Origin: an uncultured Anaerolineaceae bacterium
GTDB lineage: Bacteria > Chloroflexota > Anaerolineae > Anaerolineales > Anaerolineaceae
DNA length: 64,000 bases
Assembly (NCBI GenBank): GCA_927443345.1
Contig: CAKMKJ010000035.1
Coordinates: 1 to 64,000 of the forward strand
Direction of reading: 5' to 3'
Below, piece after piece: positions 1 through 8,490 of the stretch. The first letter of the stretch is position 1. Each line of letters opens with the position of its first letter. The notes under the pieces were generated by a model, which saw only the letters and a list, made by a program, of their open reading frames with translations, did no database searches and was not told the origin of the DNA. Made by a program: the position numbers and the translations under genes.

Positions 1-68
1 AGAAACAACCGGATTGCTTCTTGTTTCTTTTCCGCTGAATAATGCTGCATTCCTTTTATCCCAGACAT
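1..68 (-). CDS. Transposase-like protein, N-terminus only (runs off the left edge)
   Basis: An ATG on the minus strand at 68 with a strong GGAGGT ribosome site about seven bases upstream opens a frame that reads MSGIKGMQHYSAEKKQEAI before the window ends, 22 codons in all. This start resembles the helix-turn-helix N-terminus of IS3-type OrfA and related transposase subunits, which often begin with a short basic segment followed by a phrase like YS-E-K-EAI-L. Only this fragment is visible, so integrity, family and terminal repeats cannot be judged. It could also be a domesticated HTH protein. Function is inferred from similarity of a very short segment. Confidence 0.5.
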   Translation of the reverse strand, partial: MSGIKGMQHYSAEKKQEAIRLF

Positions 69-115
69 AAAAGCACCTCCTGCTTAATTCTCTCACAGGG
101 GGTGCTTTCTTTTTG
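69..115 (+). terminator. Hairpin with T-rich tail, overlapping the ribosome site of the left-edge gene
   Basis: Bases 69-82 and 96-108 form a nearly perfect inverted repeat (AAAGCACCTCCTG against CAGGGGGTGCTTT), followed on the plus strand by a T-rich run. On the plus strand it could be a terminator. On the minus strand the same stem sequesters the GGAGGT of the transposase-like gene, so it could also limit translation of the element. Confidence 0.5.
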
Positions 116-194
116 TGTCTATTATTTGGGGTTCAGTTCACTATATGCCCTGGTTTTTTTATATTTTTTTGTGTATTTACAAAATTTTTGAGAG

Positions 195-228
195 TTTCGT
201 GGTTAAGAATTAAAACCAAACACACGAA
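195..228 (+). repeat. Dispersed TTTCGTGGTTAA-type intergenic repeat, copy 1
   Basis: The gap contains TTTCGTGGTTAAGAATTAAA followed by CACACGAA. The same core recurs around 11.2 kb, 14.1-14.3 kb and 15.27 kb, always between genes. No coding or terminator role is evident. Confidence 0.5.
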
Positions 229-231
229 TAA

Positions 232-654
232 CTATTCCTCCGCCGGCGGGGACCATGTGTTGCGCTCTCTGAGTCGGATCAACAGCTCAATGGCGATCAA
301 CCCCGCGGCGATAAAAGCTGCCAGCGCAAAGTTGAGCGTCCTGCCGAACTGCAGCCATAACATCACATCCGCGTAGGCGCCGACCAGAATGGCTTCACGC
401 ACCAGCACCCCGGCCGTGGCGGCGGGTCTTGAGGGGAAACGCCGATGCAGATAATGCATCACTGGCAGAGCCAATCCGCACACCGCCAGTGTAACCAAAA
501 AGAACATCAGCCAGCGCGGTCCGAGTGTGGGCACGGTGAGGATGAAGAGCAAAACAAGTCCAATAAGGCCAATACCGCCCAACACCAGGCCGGTGATCCA
601 CACCCCATGCCAGGGCGGCAATTGTCTGCGTAATTGGTCGGCTTGATCTTCCAT
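232..654 (-). CDS. Small integral membrane protein, unknown function
   Basis: A 140-residue protein with about four hydrophobic segments (roughly residues 20-42, 47-68, 78-100 and 108-128) joined by short basic loops such as HRRFPSRP. I recognise no family and no catalytic motif. The start at 654 is preferred over an in-frame ATG six codons upstream because GAGGTG lies just before it. The gene points toward the left edge, away from the methionine operon. It is probably a small membrane protein of unknown role; four-helix proteins of this kind are common and weakly conserved, so nothing more can be said. Confidence 0.7.
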   Translation of the reverse strand: MEDQADQLRRQLPPWHGVWITGLVLGGIGLIGLVLLFILTVPTLGPRWLMFFLVTLAVCGLALPVMHYLHRRFPSRPAATAGVLVREAILVGAYADVMLWLQFGRTLNFALAAFIAAGLIAIELLIRLRERNTWSPPAEE

Positions 655-685
655 CTTCACCTCTGATTGCAATGATTTTCGGTTT

Positions 686-750
686 ACAATTCACAATTCA
701 CATTTCACGGTTCACGGATTCCAAATCCCTAATCACTAATCCCTAATTAC
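686..750. repeat. Short degenerate tandem repeats (ACAATTC / CTAATCC units)
   Basis: The gap upstream of the methionine operon contains several copies of TTCAC(A/G)-type units, then CTAATC-type units (CCCTAATCACTAATCCCTAA). A related unit on the other strand, AGTAATG repeated, occurs at 15.19 kb. These look like low-complexity intergenic repeats. Confidence 0.5.
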
Positions 751-783
751 TTAATATAATCCATTCCGTCAAATTACGCCAAA

Positions 784-812
784 TTGAATTCAGACCAATA
801 TTGTGGTAGAAT
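784..812 (+). promoter_or_regulatory. Sigma-A-type promoter of the methionine operon
   Basis: TTGAAT at 784-789 and TAGAAT at 807-812 are separated by exactly 17 bases, a good match to the housekeeping consensus. It lies about 40 bases before the SAM riboswitch, as expected for transcription of the leader. Confidence 0.65.
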
Positions 813-849
813 TTTTTTAACATCATATGGGTTGTTGTAAGACAACCCA

Positions 850-961
850 CTCATTCAGAGAGGTGGAGGGACCGGCCCTTTGAAACCTCGACAACCACTC
901 GCCAGAGCAGGTGCCAATTCCGGCAGAACAGATGCGAAAAGCATAAGTTCTGAGAGATGAG
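850..961 (+). promoter_or_regulatory. SAM-I (S-box) riboswitch
   Basis: The leader carries the S-box hallmarks in order: AGAGAGGTGGAGGGACCGGC, CCTTTGAAACCTCGACAACC, GGTGCCAATTCC, a variable hairpin, then GATGAGAG. The closing P1 helix pairs CTCAT at 850-854 with ATGAG at 957-961. Binding of S-adenosylmethionine is established for this class and normally turns expression off. The downstream genes make methionine and its methyl donor, which fits feedback control. A small hairpin (GGGTTGT...ACAACCC, about 829-848) sits just 5' of the aptamer. Confidence 0.93.
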
Positions 962-1013
962 AGAGAACAAGCGTAATCATTGCCTCTCTCATTATTTGAG
1001 AGGTATTTTTTTA
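957..1013 (+). terminator. Riboswitch expression platform: terminator with competing antiterminator
   Basis: CCTCTC (983-988) pairs with GAGAGG (998-1003) and is followed by a run of seven T, an intrinsic terminator. ATGAGAGAG at 957-965, which includes the 3' strand of P1, is perfectly complementary to CTCTCTCAT at 984-992. The alternative helix would therefore break both P1 and the terminator. This is the classical transcriptional switch: ligand stabilises P1 and permits termination; without ligand the antiterminator forms. Confidence 0.85.
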
Positions 1014-1034
1014 TTCAACACCAGGGAGATCGCC

Positions 1035-4000
1035 ATGAAACGCACTTATACCAATCGTTCCTACCTAGACGCAATCCAGAAAAAGATCATGGTCTTTGAC
1101 GGAGCAATGGGCACCAACTTACAGCTCCAGAACCTGACCGCGGAACACTTTGGCGGTGAGAAAACCCTGGGCTGCAACGATTACCTGGTGATTTCCTATC
1201 CCCAAGCGGTTGAAAACATACATCGTTCCTTCCTGGCTGCCGGCGTGGATGTAGTCGAGACCTGCACCTTCCGCTCGAACCGCCTCACCCTGGGTGAATA
1301 CGGATTGGGCGACCGCGTGGATGAAATCAACATTGCCGCCGCCCGTTTGGCACGTAAATGTGCTGACGAATTCTCCACCCCCGAACATCCGCGCTTCGTG
1401 GCCGGTTCCATCGGCCCCTCCGGCAAACTTCCCTCCATGAACGACCCCGAACTTTCTGACATCAGCGTGGATGAACTGCGCGCCCTCTTCTGCGAACAAG
1501 CCACTGCCCTCATCGAAGGCGGCGTGGACCTGATCATCATCGAAACCTCGCAAGACATCCTTGAGGTCAAGACCACCATCCTTGCCATTTATGAGGCTTT
1601 TGAGAAGACCGGCAAGTTTCTGCCCATTCAGGCACAGGTAACGCTGGATACCACCGGGCGCATGCTGCTCGGTACGGATATCTCCGCAGTGCTGGCCATC
1701 CTCGAAAACATGAACATTGACGTCATTGGGCTCAACTGCTCCACTGGCCCCGATTTCATGCGCGAACCGATCACCTACCTCGGTGAGAACTCTCACTTGC
1801 CCGTGTCATGCATTCCCAACGCCGGTCTTCCTTTAAATGTGGATGGTCAGGCCGTTTATCCGCTTGAGCCGGTACCCTTTGCTGAAACTCTCTACGAATT
1901 TGCTGTAAAGCACGGCGTCAACGTGGTCGGCGGATGCTGCGGCACCACCCCTGAACATCTCAAGCTGTTGGTTGACCGGGTCAGCACGCTTAAACCTGCC
2001 GCCCGACCAGTGGAATCCACACCCATGCTGTCATCCTCCATCCAGGCACAGCCTATGGTACAAGAACCTCGCCCATTCTTCATCGCCGAACGCCTCAATA
2101 CCCAGGGCAGCCGAATCTTCAAAAAGATGGTTCTGGATAACGACTACGACGCCATGCTCAGCCTGGCTCGCTCACAAATGAAAAGCGGCGGTCACGGCCT
2201 CGACCTGTGCGTTGCCCTCACTGAACGCGCGGACGAAGTCGACACCATGTATAAATTGATCAAAAGCCTGGCCCCCATCATCCGCTTGCCGTTGGTGATT
2301 GACACCACCGAACTGGATGTGCTCGAAATGGCGCTCAAAAACACACCAGGCCGCTGCCTGATCAACTCAACCCATCTCGAGGGTGGCCGCGAAAAAGCGG
2401 ATAAGATTTTCTCCCTCGCCAAAAAATATAATGCCGCTGTCATCGTCTTAACCATCGACGAGCAGGGCATGGCCAAAACGGCCGAGCGCAAGCTTGAAGT
2501 CGCCAAACGCATTTACGATATTGCCGTTAACGAACACGGCTTGCGCGCCGAAGACCTCGCTTTCGATGATCTCACCTTCACCCTGGCTACCGGTTCGGAT
2601 GAATTTGTTAATTCCGCCATCGAGACACTCAAGGGCATCACCTTGATCAAAGAAGCCCTGCCCGGTGTGCTCACCTCGTTAGGGGTCAGCAACGTCTCAT
2701 TTGGCCTACAGCCCAATGCGCGAGCCATCATCAACAGCGTCATGCTTTACCACTCCGTCCAGGCTGGTTTGGATATGGCCATCGTCAATCCCGCCACCAT
2801 TACCCCCTATTCTGAAATCTCAAGAGAAGAACGTCAACTCACCGAAGATCTGATCTTCAACCGCAAACCTGACGCGCTTTCTACGTTAATTGAACACTTC
2901 ACTGCTGCTGGACCTGCCACTGTTAAAGTGGATGCCCAGCAGGAAGAATTAAGCAAAATGAACACCGGCGAACGCCTGGCCTGGAAGATCGTCCACCGCG
3001 TCAAAGATGACGTTGAAGCCGATGTGGATGAACTGGTCGCCCAGACGGCTGCCGGACAATCTCGAGGCGAACGCGCCGTTGAAATCTTAAATAGCATCCT
3101 GCTGCCCGCCATGAAAGAAGTTGGCGACAAGTTTGGCTCTGGTGAACTGATTCTGCCCTTCGTGCTGCAATCCGCTGAAGTGATGAAGAAAACCGTTTCA
3201 CATCTTGAAAATTACCTCGAACGTTTGGAGGGTTCCACCAAGGGTACACTGGTGGTCGCCACCGTCTACGGGGATGTACATGACATCGGCAAGAACCTGG
3301 TCAAGACCATCCTCTCTAATAACGGCTATACCGTGGTGGATCTCGGCAAGCAAGTGCCAGCCGAAACCATCATCGCAAAAGCCGTTGAAGTTAACGCGGA
3401 TGCCATCGGTCTCAGCGCTTTACTCGTCAGCACCTCCAAACAAATGCCGCTGATCATCAACGAACTCCAGCGCCGCGGACTCAAATTCCCCGTGCTCATC
3501 GGTGGCGCCGCCATCAACGAACGCTTCGGACGTCGCATTCTGATGACTGACGATCAAAAGCTCTACGAACCGGGTGTCTTTTATTGTAAAGACGCATTTG
3601 AAGGTCTCTCCACCATGGATGCGCTTTCTGCGCCCGACACCAAACTGGAGATCATTGAGAAGATCAAGCGCGAATCTAGTATGGAACATGAACGCGCAGC
3701 GAATGAAGTTAAAAAAGAAGTCACTGCTGCCCGTTCCAACATCAAACCGGCAGCGCTCATCCCCACTGCGCCGTGGTGGGGCGCCAAAGTAGTGCGCGGC
3801 ATGCCACTCGAGATCGTCTTCAAGCATCTGCCCAAAAATGAGCTTTACCGCCTCTCATGGGGTGCCAGAAATACCCACGGCGAAGAATGGGTGGCACTCG
3901 AAAAAGAGTTTGAAGCGCGCCTTGACAAAATGACTCGCGAAGCGTTGACCGAGAAATGGCTTGTACCCCAGGCTGTTTACGGCTACTGGCCTGCCCAGGC

Positions 4001-4562
4001 GGATGGTAACGATCTGATCGTTTACGAACCCGAATCTGTTAAAGCCGGTTCACCCCAGCAGCTTGAACGCTTCCACTTTCCACGCCAGTTGGGTGGCGAA
4101 TCATTGTGCCTGGCAGATTACTTCGCCCCTCTGGATTCCGGCAAAATGGATGTGGTCGCCTTCCAGGTGGTCACCGTTGGACAGGCCGCTACAGACCGTT
4201 TCGATAAACTTCAATCCGCCTCGGATTATACCGAAGCCTATTTCGTCCACGGTTTGGCCGTCCAAACGGCTGAAGCCACCGCGGATTATTTACACGCTCA
4301 CATCGTCAATGAACTTGGCTTATCCAAAAACCAGGGCAAGCGCTATTCCTGGGGCTACCCGGCCATCCCTGAAACGTCAGACCACCGAAAGGTATTTGAC
4401 TTGCTGCCCGCTGAAAAAGAATTGGCGATGAAGCTGACCAGCGGCTTTCAGATGGTGCCTGAAGAATCCACCTGCGCCATCATCGTGCACCACCCCGACG
4501 CCACATACTACAACATCGGCGAATCCCGCGTAGATCAATTGATGAGGGCTAAAGACTCATGA
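1035..4562 (+). CDS. metH: Cobalamin-dependent methionine synthase
   Basis: Transfers the methyl group of 5-methyltetrahydrofolate to homocysteine through methylcobalamin, giving methionine. The 1175-residue protein has all four modules of MetH (E. coli about 1227 residues). The homocysteine domain occupies about 1-330 with zinc ligands C235 (GLNCSTG) and C301/C302 (GGCCGTT). The pterin-binding domain is about 350-620. The cobalamin domain is about 640-890 with axial His749 in GDVHDIGKNLV. The SAM-dependent reactivation domain is about 920-1175, with the motif RYSWGYPA in place of the usual RPAPGYPA. The start at 1035 is chosen because AGGGAG precedes it; an earlier in-frame ATG lies inside the riboswitch. 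Its stop overlaps the next gene by ATGA, so the two are one operon under the SAM riboswitch. Confidence 0.96.
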   Translation: MKRTYTNRSYLDAIQKKIMVFDGAMGTNLQLQNLTAEHFGGEKTLGCNDYLVISYPQAVENIHRSFLAAGVDVVETCTFRSNRLTLGEYGLGDRVDEINIAAARLARKCADEFSTPEHPRFVAGSIGPSGKLPSMNDPELSDISVDELRALFCEQATALIEGGVDLIIIETSQDILEVKTTILAIYEAFEKTGKFLPIQAQVTLDTTGRMLLGTDISAVLAILENMNIDVIGLNCSTGPDFMREPITYLGENSHLPVSCIPNAGLPLNVDGQAVYPLEPVPFAETLYEFAVKHGVNVVGGCCGTTPEHLKLLVDRVSTLKPAARPVESTPMLSSSIQAQPMVQEPRPFFIAERLNTQGSRIFKKMVLDNDYDAMLSLARSQMKSGGHGLDLCVALTERADEVDTMYKLIKSLAPIIRLPLVIDTTELDVLEMALKNTPGRCLINSTHLEGGREKADKIFSLAKKYNAAVIVLTIDEQGMAKTAERKLEVAKRIYDIAVNEHGLRAEDLAFDDLTFTLATGSDEFVNSAIETLKGITLIKEALPGVLTSLGVSNVSFGLQPNARAIINSVMLYHSVQAGLDMAIVNPATITPYSEISREERQLTEDLIFNRKPDALSTLIEHFTAAGPATVKVDAQQEELSKMNTGERLAWKIVHRVKDDVEADVDELVAQTAAGQSRGERAVEILNSILLPAMKEVGDKFGSGELILPFVLQSAEVMKKTVSHLENYLERLEGSTKGTLVVATVYGDVHDIGKNLVKTILSNNGYTVVDLGKQVPAETIIAKAVEVNADAIGLSALLVSTSKQMPLIINELQRRGLKFPVLIGGAAINERFGRRILMTDDQKLYEPGVFYCKDAFEGLSTMDALSAPDTKLEIIEKIKRESSMEHERAANEVKKEVTAARSNIKPAALIPTAPWWGAKVVRGMPLEIVFKHLPKNELYRLSWGARNTHGEEWVALEKEFEARLDKMTREALTEKWLVPQAVYGYWPAQADGNDLIVYEPESVKAGSPQQLERFHFPRQLGGESLCLADYFAPLDSGKMDVVAFQVVTVGQAATDRFDKLQSASDYTEAYFVHGLAVQTAEATADYLHAHIVNELGLSKNQGKRYSWGYPAIPETSDHRKVFDLLPAEKELAMKLTSGFQMVPEESTCAIIVHHPDATYYNIGESRVDQLMRAKDS

Positions 4563-6430
4563 CCGACAAAGCAACGCTGCTCGAAAGACTGAAAACCGGC
4601 AAACCCTTGCTCTCTGATGGCGCCATGGGCACCATGCTGCATTCGCGCGGCATTACCTACGAGGGCTGTTTTGACTGTCTCAACCTCAGTCACCCCGGAA
4701 TGATCGCTGACCTGCACCGCGAATACATTGAGGCTGGCGCGCAGATCATCCAGACCAACACGTTTGGCGCCAACCGCTACAAGCTTGGCCGCCACGGATT
4801 GGCTGATAACCTGGCCAAGATTAACGCCGCCGGTGTTGACCTTGCCCGGCGTGCCGTGCAGGCTTCTTTTAAAGAGATATTGATCGCTGGGGATGTCGGT
4901 CCGTTGGGTGTGCCGCTGGCACCATTTGGGCGCGTTCAGGTTGATGAAGCCCGCGCTGCTTTTGAAGAGCAAATATCTGCCCTTTCCGCTGCCGGTGTGG
5001 ATTTGATCATCATCGAGACCATGACCGATCTGCATGAAATCGTTGAAGCTGTCAAAGCCTCCAAATCGGTTGCCCCCAAACTGCCCGTGGTAGCTTCAAT
5101 GACCTTCACCCGTGACAACCGCACCCTGCTGGGAGACTCCCCCGCCAAGGTGGCAAAACGCCTCCACGAAGCCGGCGCGGATGTGATTGGCATCAACTGC
5201 TCGGGCGGACCAAACCAACTGCTCAACATTCTCAAACAAATGAAATCTGCACTGCCCGAAGGTCTTTTCTCAGTCATGCCGAACGCAGGCTGGCCTGAAC
5301 AGGTCGAAGGGCGCATCATGTATTCCGCTGGCCCTGACTATTTTGGCGAGTACGCGGTTTCATTCTGGCAGGCAGGCGCTTGTGTAATTGGCGGCTGCTG
5401 CGGTACCACACCGGCCCACATCAAAGCCATGGCAGAAAAGATAACTACCACTACTGCGGTCGAAGTGATCTCAAAACGTGAGACTGAAAAAAGTCAAACT
5501 GATAATGAGTCTCAAGAGGTCTTTCCGCCTACCCAAATGGCGCAAAAGCTGCGTGATGGCAAATTCTTCATCGCCGTTGAGATGGATCCCCCCCGCGGAC
5601 TTTCAACCGGTAAGTTGATTGCAGGCGCCAGCCTGCTCTCTCAAGCCGGCGCGGATGTGATCGATGTGGCCGACAGTCCGATGGCGCGCATGCGCATGAG
5701 CCCATGGGCGGTGTGCAGCCTCGTACAGCGCAAGGTTGGCATCGAAACCGTGCTGCACTTCCCCACCCGTGGAAGAAATCTGCTGCGCGTTCAAGGCGAC
5801 CTGTTGGCCGCTCACGCCCTCGAAGTACGCAATATTTTCGTAGTGATGGGCGACCCCACTTCCATCGGTGATTACCCCGGCGCTAATGACAATTATGACC
5901 TGGTGCCTTCGGGTTTGATCAAATTAATCAAGCAGGGTTTTAATTCCGGTCATGATCACGCTGGCACCGAGATCGGCCAACCCACAAATTTTTTCGTCGG
6001 CTGCGCCCTCAACCTCAACCCGGTCGATATGGAAAGCGAATTGAAGAATCTGCGCCGCAAGCTCAAAGCCGGAGCCGATTTCATCCTCACGCAACCCATC
6101 TACAACCCTGAACTGGTGACAAAATTTTACGAAGCTTACGAGCGTGAGGACGGCAAACTGCCTATTCCGCTGATTGCCGGTTTGCTGCCGCTGGCCAGCG
6201 CCCGCCATGCTGCCTTTCTCCAGCAGGAGGTTCCCGGCATCGATATTCCCGAAGAGGTGCACCAGCAAATGGCAGAAAGCGGTGCACAGGGTGCCAAAGC
6301 CGGCATCCGCTTGACCGTAGAATTAGTCGAACAGATCAAAACCAAGGTACAGGGTGTATATCTGATGCCAGCCTTCTCCCGGTTTGATCATGCCGCCGAG
6401 ATTATCGAACAAATCAGAGGGAATTCCTGA
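4559..6430 (+). CDS. Bifunctional homocysteine S-methyltransferase / 5,10-methylenetetrahydrofolate reductase
   Basis: A 623-residue fusion. Residues about 1-290 are a homocysteine methyltransferase domain with zinc cysteines C214 (INCSGG) and C280/C281 (GGCCGTT). Residues about 330-623 are a flavin MTHFR (MetF) domain containing VEMDPPRGLSTGK, FVVMGDPTS and the late motif LTQPIYNP. MetF-type enzymes reduce methylene-THF to methyl-THF, the co-substrate of MetH. The arrangement matches the YitJ family of Bacillus. Its ATGA overlap with metH and the shared riboswitch mean methyl-THF supply and use are controlled together. The N-terminal half is a second, cobalamin-free domain of the same fold as the MetH homocysteine module; its methyl donor cannot be told from sequence. 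Confidence 0.94.
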   Translation: MTDKATLLERLKTGKPLLSDGAMGTMLHSRGITYEGCFDCLNLSHPGMIADLHREYIEAGAQIIQTNTFGANRYKLGRHGLADNLAKINAAGVDLARRAVQASFKEILIAGDVGPLGVPLAPFGRVQVDEARAAFEEQISALSAAGVDLIIIETMTDLHEIVEAVKASKSVAPKLPVVASMTFTRDNRTLLGDSPAKVAKRLHEAGADVIGINCSGGPNQLLNILKQMKSALPEGLFSVMPNAGWPEQVEGRIMYSAGPDYFGEYAVSFWQAGACVIGGCCGTTPAHIKAMAEKITTTTAVEVISKRETEKSQTDNESQEVFPPTQMAQKLRDGKFFIAVEMDPPRGLSTGKLIAGASLLSQAGADVIDVADSPMARMRMSPWAVCSLVQRKVGIETVLHFPTRGRNLLRVQGDLLAAHALEVRNIFVVMGDPTSIGDYPGANDNYDLVPSGLIKLIKQGFNSGHDHAGTEIGQPTNFFVGCALNLNPVDMESELKNLRRKLKAGADFILTQPIYNPELVTKFYEAYEREDGKLPIPLIAGLLPLASARHAAFLQQEVPGIDIPEEVHQQMAESGAQGAKAGIRLTVELVEQIKTKVQGVYLMPAFSRFDHAAEIIEQIRGNS

Positions 6431-6518
6431 CATTCCTCCAATTTAGAGCTAAAATAAACTAGCTTTGAATTTATAAATTAATAAGCGCAATAAAAATGCG
6501 CTATCATTACAGGCAGTT

Positions 6519-7247
6519 ATGAAAATATTGGTTATCTCAGATGTACATGGTAATTTAACCGCGCTCGAAGCAGTTTTAGCTTCAGCAGGCGCGATTGATG
6601 CTGTGTGGTGCCTCGGCGACCTGGTCGGTTACGGCCCGGACCCCAATGAGTGTGTGGAGCGCATCCGCGCGCTGCCGCATCTCACCTGCATCAAGGGCAA
6701 TCATGATGATGCGGTGATTACCAGCCGCAACATCGAAAAGTTTAACGATGATGCTGAAACCTCCGTCAGATTCACACGCGATATTTTGAAACCGGAGAAT
6801 ATGAAATTTTTAACCCGGCTGCGTGAAAAACACATCACCCAGACCGAAACCCTCACCCATGGCAGCCCCCGGCACCCCTTGTGGGAATACCTGGTGGAAC
6901 CTTTCGTGGCCATGATGAATTTCTCACAGTTCAGCACTCCCTTGGCTTTTGTCGGTCATTCGCATCTGCCCATCTCTTTCACCATGGATGCCAACGCAGA
7001 CAAGATCATCCGCACCATCCATGAAGGCAACGATGAGTTACAAATTACCGGCCGTGCCATCCTCAACCCCGGATCGGTCGGCCAACCCCGCGACAGAGAT
7101 CCACGCGCCTCATACGGCCTCTTTGACCCCGAAACATCTATCTGGCGCATTACCCGTGTGGAATACGATATCGCTGCCGTGCAGCAGCGCATTTACGCTG
7201 CCGGCCTGCCCGAGAAAGAAGGCCTCCGCCTGGCGGACGGCTGGTAA
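6519..7247 (+). CDS. Calcineurin-like metallophosphoesterase (YfcE/MJ0936 type)
   Basis: The 242-residue protein shows the full two-metal phosphoesterase signature in order: D-V-H in VISDVHGN at residues 5-12, GDLVGYGPDPNE near 33, GNHDD near 64, THGSPRHP near 113, and GHSHLP near 146. NPGSVGQPRDRD follows, typical of the family that acts on phosphodiesters such as bis-pNPP or cyclic nucleotides in vitro. The physiological substrate is unknown. It follows the methionine operon by 88 bases and is probably transcribed on its own; a small hairpin AGCGCA...TGCGCT (6484-6502) and TATCAT at 6502 lie just upstream. The start is supported by AGG a few bases before the ATG. Confidence 0.85.
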   Translation: MKILVISDVHGNLTALEAVLASAGAIDAVWCLGDLVGYGPDPNECVERIRALPHLTCIKGNHDDAVITSRNIEKFNDDAETSVRFTRDILKPENMKFLTRLREKHITQTETLTHGSPRHPLWEYLVEPFVAMMNFSQFSTPLAFVGHSHLPISFTMDANADKIIRTIHEGNDELQITGRAILNPGSVGQPRDRDPRASYGLFDPETSIWRITRVEYDIAAVQQRIYAAGLPEKEGLRLADGW

Positions 7248-7330
7248 ACACGGAACCTTTTTCCTCCCCAATGCGTCATGAGTGCAGAGAACTGTGTATA
7301 ATCAAATTAGGTAAAGTCAAGGAGGAGAAC

Positions 7331-8314
7331 ATGAACAAGAAATCGCTGTTCGCCGTAATCGTTATTTTAGCTTTTGTGTTGAGCGCCTGCGCCAAGGCTG
7401 CGACATACGAAGAATCCCGTTCTTATGATAATTACGCCGCAAGTGGAGTTTCAGAAGAAATGGGGGCACCTGAAGCGCCTGCCGCTGCTTATGAATCGGA
7501 TGCGGTGAAGGGAGTATATTCTTCCACTGGTGCTACCGCCCCTATCAAGCAGATGATCATCAAAAATGCCGACCTCACCGTCGCCGTGGATGACCCCGGG
7601 GCTTCGATGAACGCCATCAACGAAATGGCCAACGGTCTGGGCGGACACATCGTCACCTCCTATATTTACAAAGCCTATACCAATTCAGGTCTTGAAGTGC
7701 CCGAAGCCACCATCACTGTGCGCGTACCCGCCGATAAGCTTGACATGACTATCGAACAAATCAAGAACATGTCGGGTGATGCCAGCAAATACACCATCAA
7801 TGAAAGCATCAGCGGACAGGATGTCACCCAGGAATACACCGACCTTGCTTCCCGCCTGCGCAATCTTGAAGAAGCTGACAAGAAATTATCTGAACTTTAT
7901 GATTTGGCTGAAAATACAGAAGAGGCTCTGGCTGTCTACAGTCAAAAAATTCAGATCACCGAACAGATAGAAGTCATCAAAGGTCAGATGCAATACTACG
8001 AACAATCCGCGGCGATGTCTGCCATCAGTGTGAGACTCGTCGCAAAAGAGACTATCGCCCCCGTCACCATCGCCGGCTGGGAACCCAAGGGAGTCGCCCG
8101 TGACGCCGTCCAGTCTTTGATCAACTTCGGCAAAGGGTTTGTGGAGTTTCTGATCTGGCTCGTGATTCTCGTACTGCCGATCATCGTCATCATCGGTGCC
8201 CCCATCTTCTTCTTCGTACGCTGGCTGATCAAACGCGGCAAACGTAAAGAAGCCGCCCGCCAACAAGCCCTGCGCGAGGCCATGGCCTCCCAAACGCCTC
8301 CTGAAATGAAATGA
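7331..8314 (+). CDS. DUF4349 lipoprotein with C-terminal membrane anchor
   Basis: A 327-residue protein starting at an ATG directly after GGAGGAG (7321-7327). Residues 1-19 are a lipoprotein signal with lipobox LSAC, so it is probably lipidated on the outer face of the membrane. The DUF4349 domain spans about 75-265: a beta-rich head beginning IIKNADLTVAVDDPGASM and containing TITVRVPADKLD, then a coiled segment DLASRLRNLEEADKKLSELY. A long hydrophobic stretch near 280-308 and a basic tail RWLIKRGKRKEAARQ end it. DUF4349 proteins are putative envelope stress or sensor components of unknown biochemistry. A TATAAT at 7297-7302 is a possible -10 element. Confidence 0.85.
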   Translation: MNKKSLFAVIVILAFVLSACAKAATYEESRSYDNYAASGVSEEMGAPEAPAAAYESDAVKGVYSSTGATAPIKQMIIKNADLTVAVDDPGASMNAINEMANGLGGHIVTSYIYKAYTNSGLEVPEATITVRVPADKLDMTIEQIKNMSGDASKYTINESISGQDVTQEYTDLASRLRNLEEADKKLSELYDLAENTEEALAVYSQKIQITEQIEVIKGQMQYYEQSAAMSAISVRLVAKETIAPVTIAGWEPKGVARDAVQSLINFGKGFVEFLIWLVILVLPIIVIIGAPIFFFVRWLIKRGKRKEAARQQALREAMASQTPPEMK

Positions 8315-8321
8315 CGTAATA

Positions 8322-8354
8322 AACGTTGACAAGGTTTGAAACCTTGTCAACGTT
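8322..8354. terminator. Perfect hairpin, likely terminator of the DUF4349 gene
   Basis: AACGTTGACAAGGT and ACCTTGTCAACGTT form a 14-base-pair stem with a five-base loop, starting eight bases after the stop codon of the lipoprotein gene. There is no long T-run after it. Confidence 0.6.
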
Positions 8355-8383
8355 ATATAATCCAAACCGCCCCAATAACGGTT

Positions 8384-8419
8384 AAGTCCCCAAATTCTTT
8401 TGCCAGAATTTGGGGACTT
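8384..8419. repeat. Perfect 15-bp hairpin
   Basis: AAGTCCCCAAATTCT (8384-8398) pairs perfectly with AGAATTTGGGGACTT (8405-8419) around a six-base loop. It is the middle one of three consecutive hairpins between two convergent genes. Confidence 0.6.
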
Positions 8420-8430
8420 GCATTTGTGTT

Positions 8431-8483
8431 AAAAAATCACCTTGACAAGGGTTTTTAGTAACCTTGTCAAGGTGATTTTTTTG
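8431..8483 (-). terminator. Perfect 20-bp hairpin with A/T flanks, bidirectional terminator
   Basis: AAAAAATCACCTTGACAAGG (8431-8450) pairs with its exact complement at 8462-8481. The stem ends in A/T runs on both sides, so it can terminate transcription in either direction, including from the alpha-galactosidase gene that ends at 8491. The core TTGACAAGG also forms the stem of the hairpin at 8322. Confidence 0.75.
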
Positions 8484-8490
8484 GATATTC

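Noticed and set aside
1119..1796. Long minus-strand open frame inside metH (225 codons)
   Set aside because: It is the shadow of a conserved, well-motivated gene; its translation has no domain and no ribosome site.
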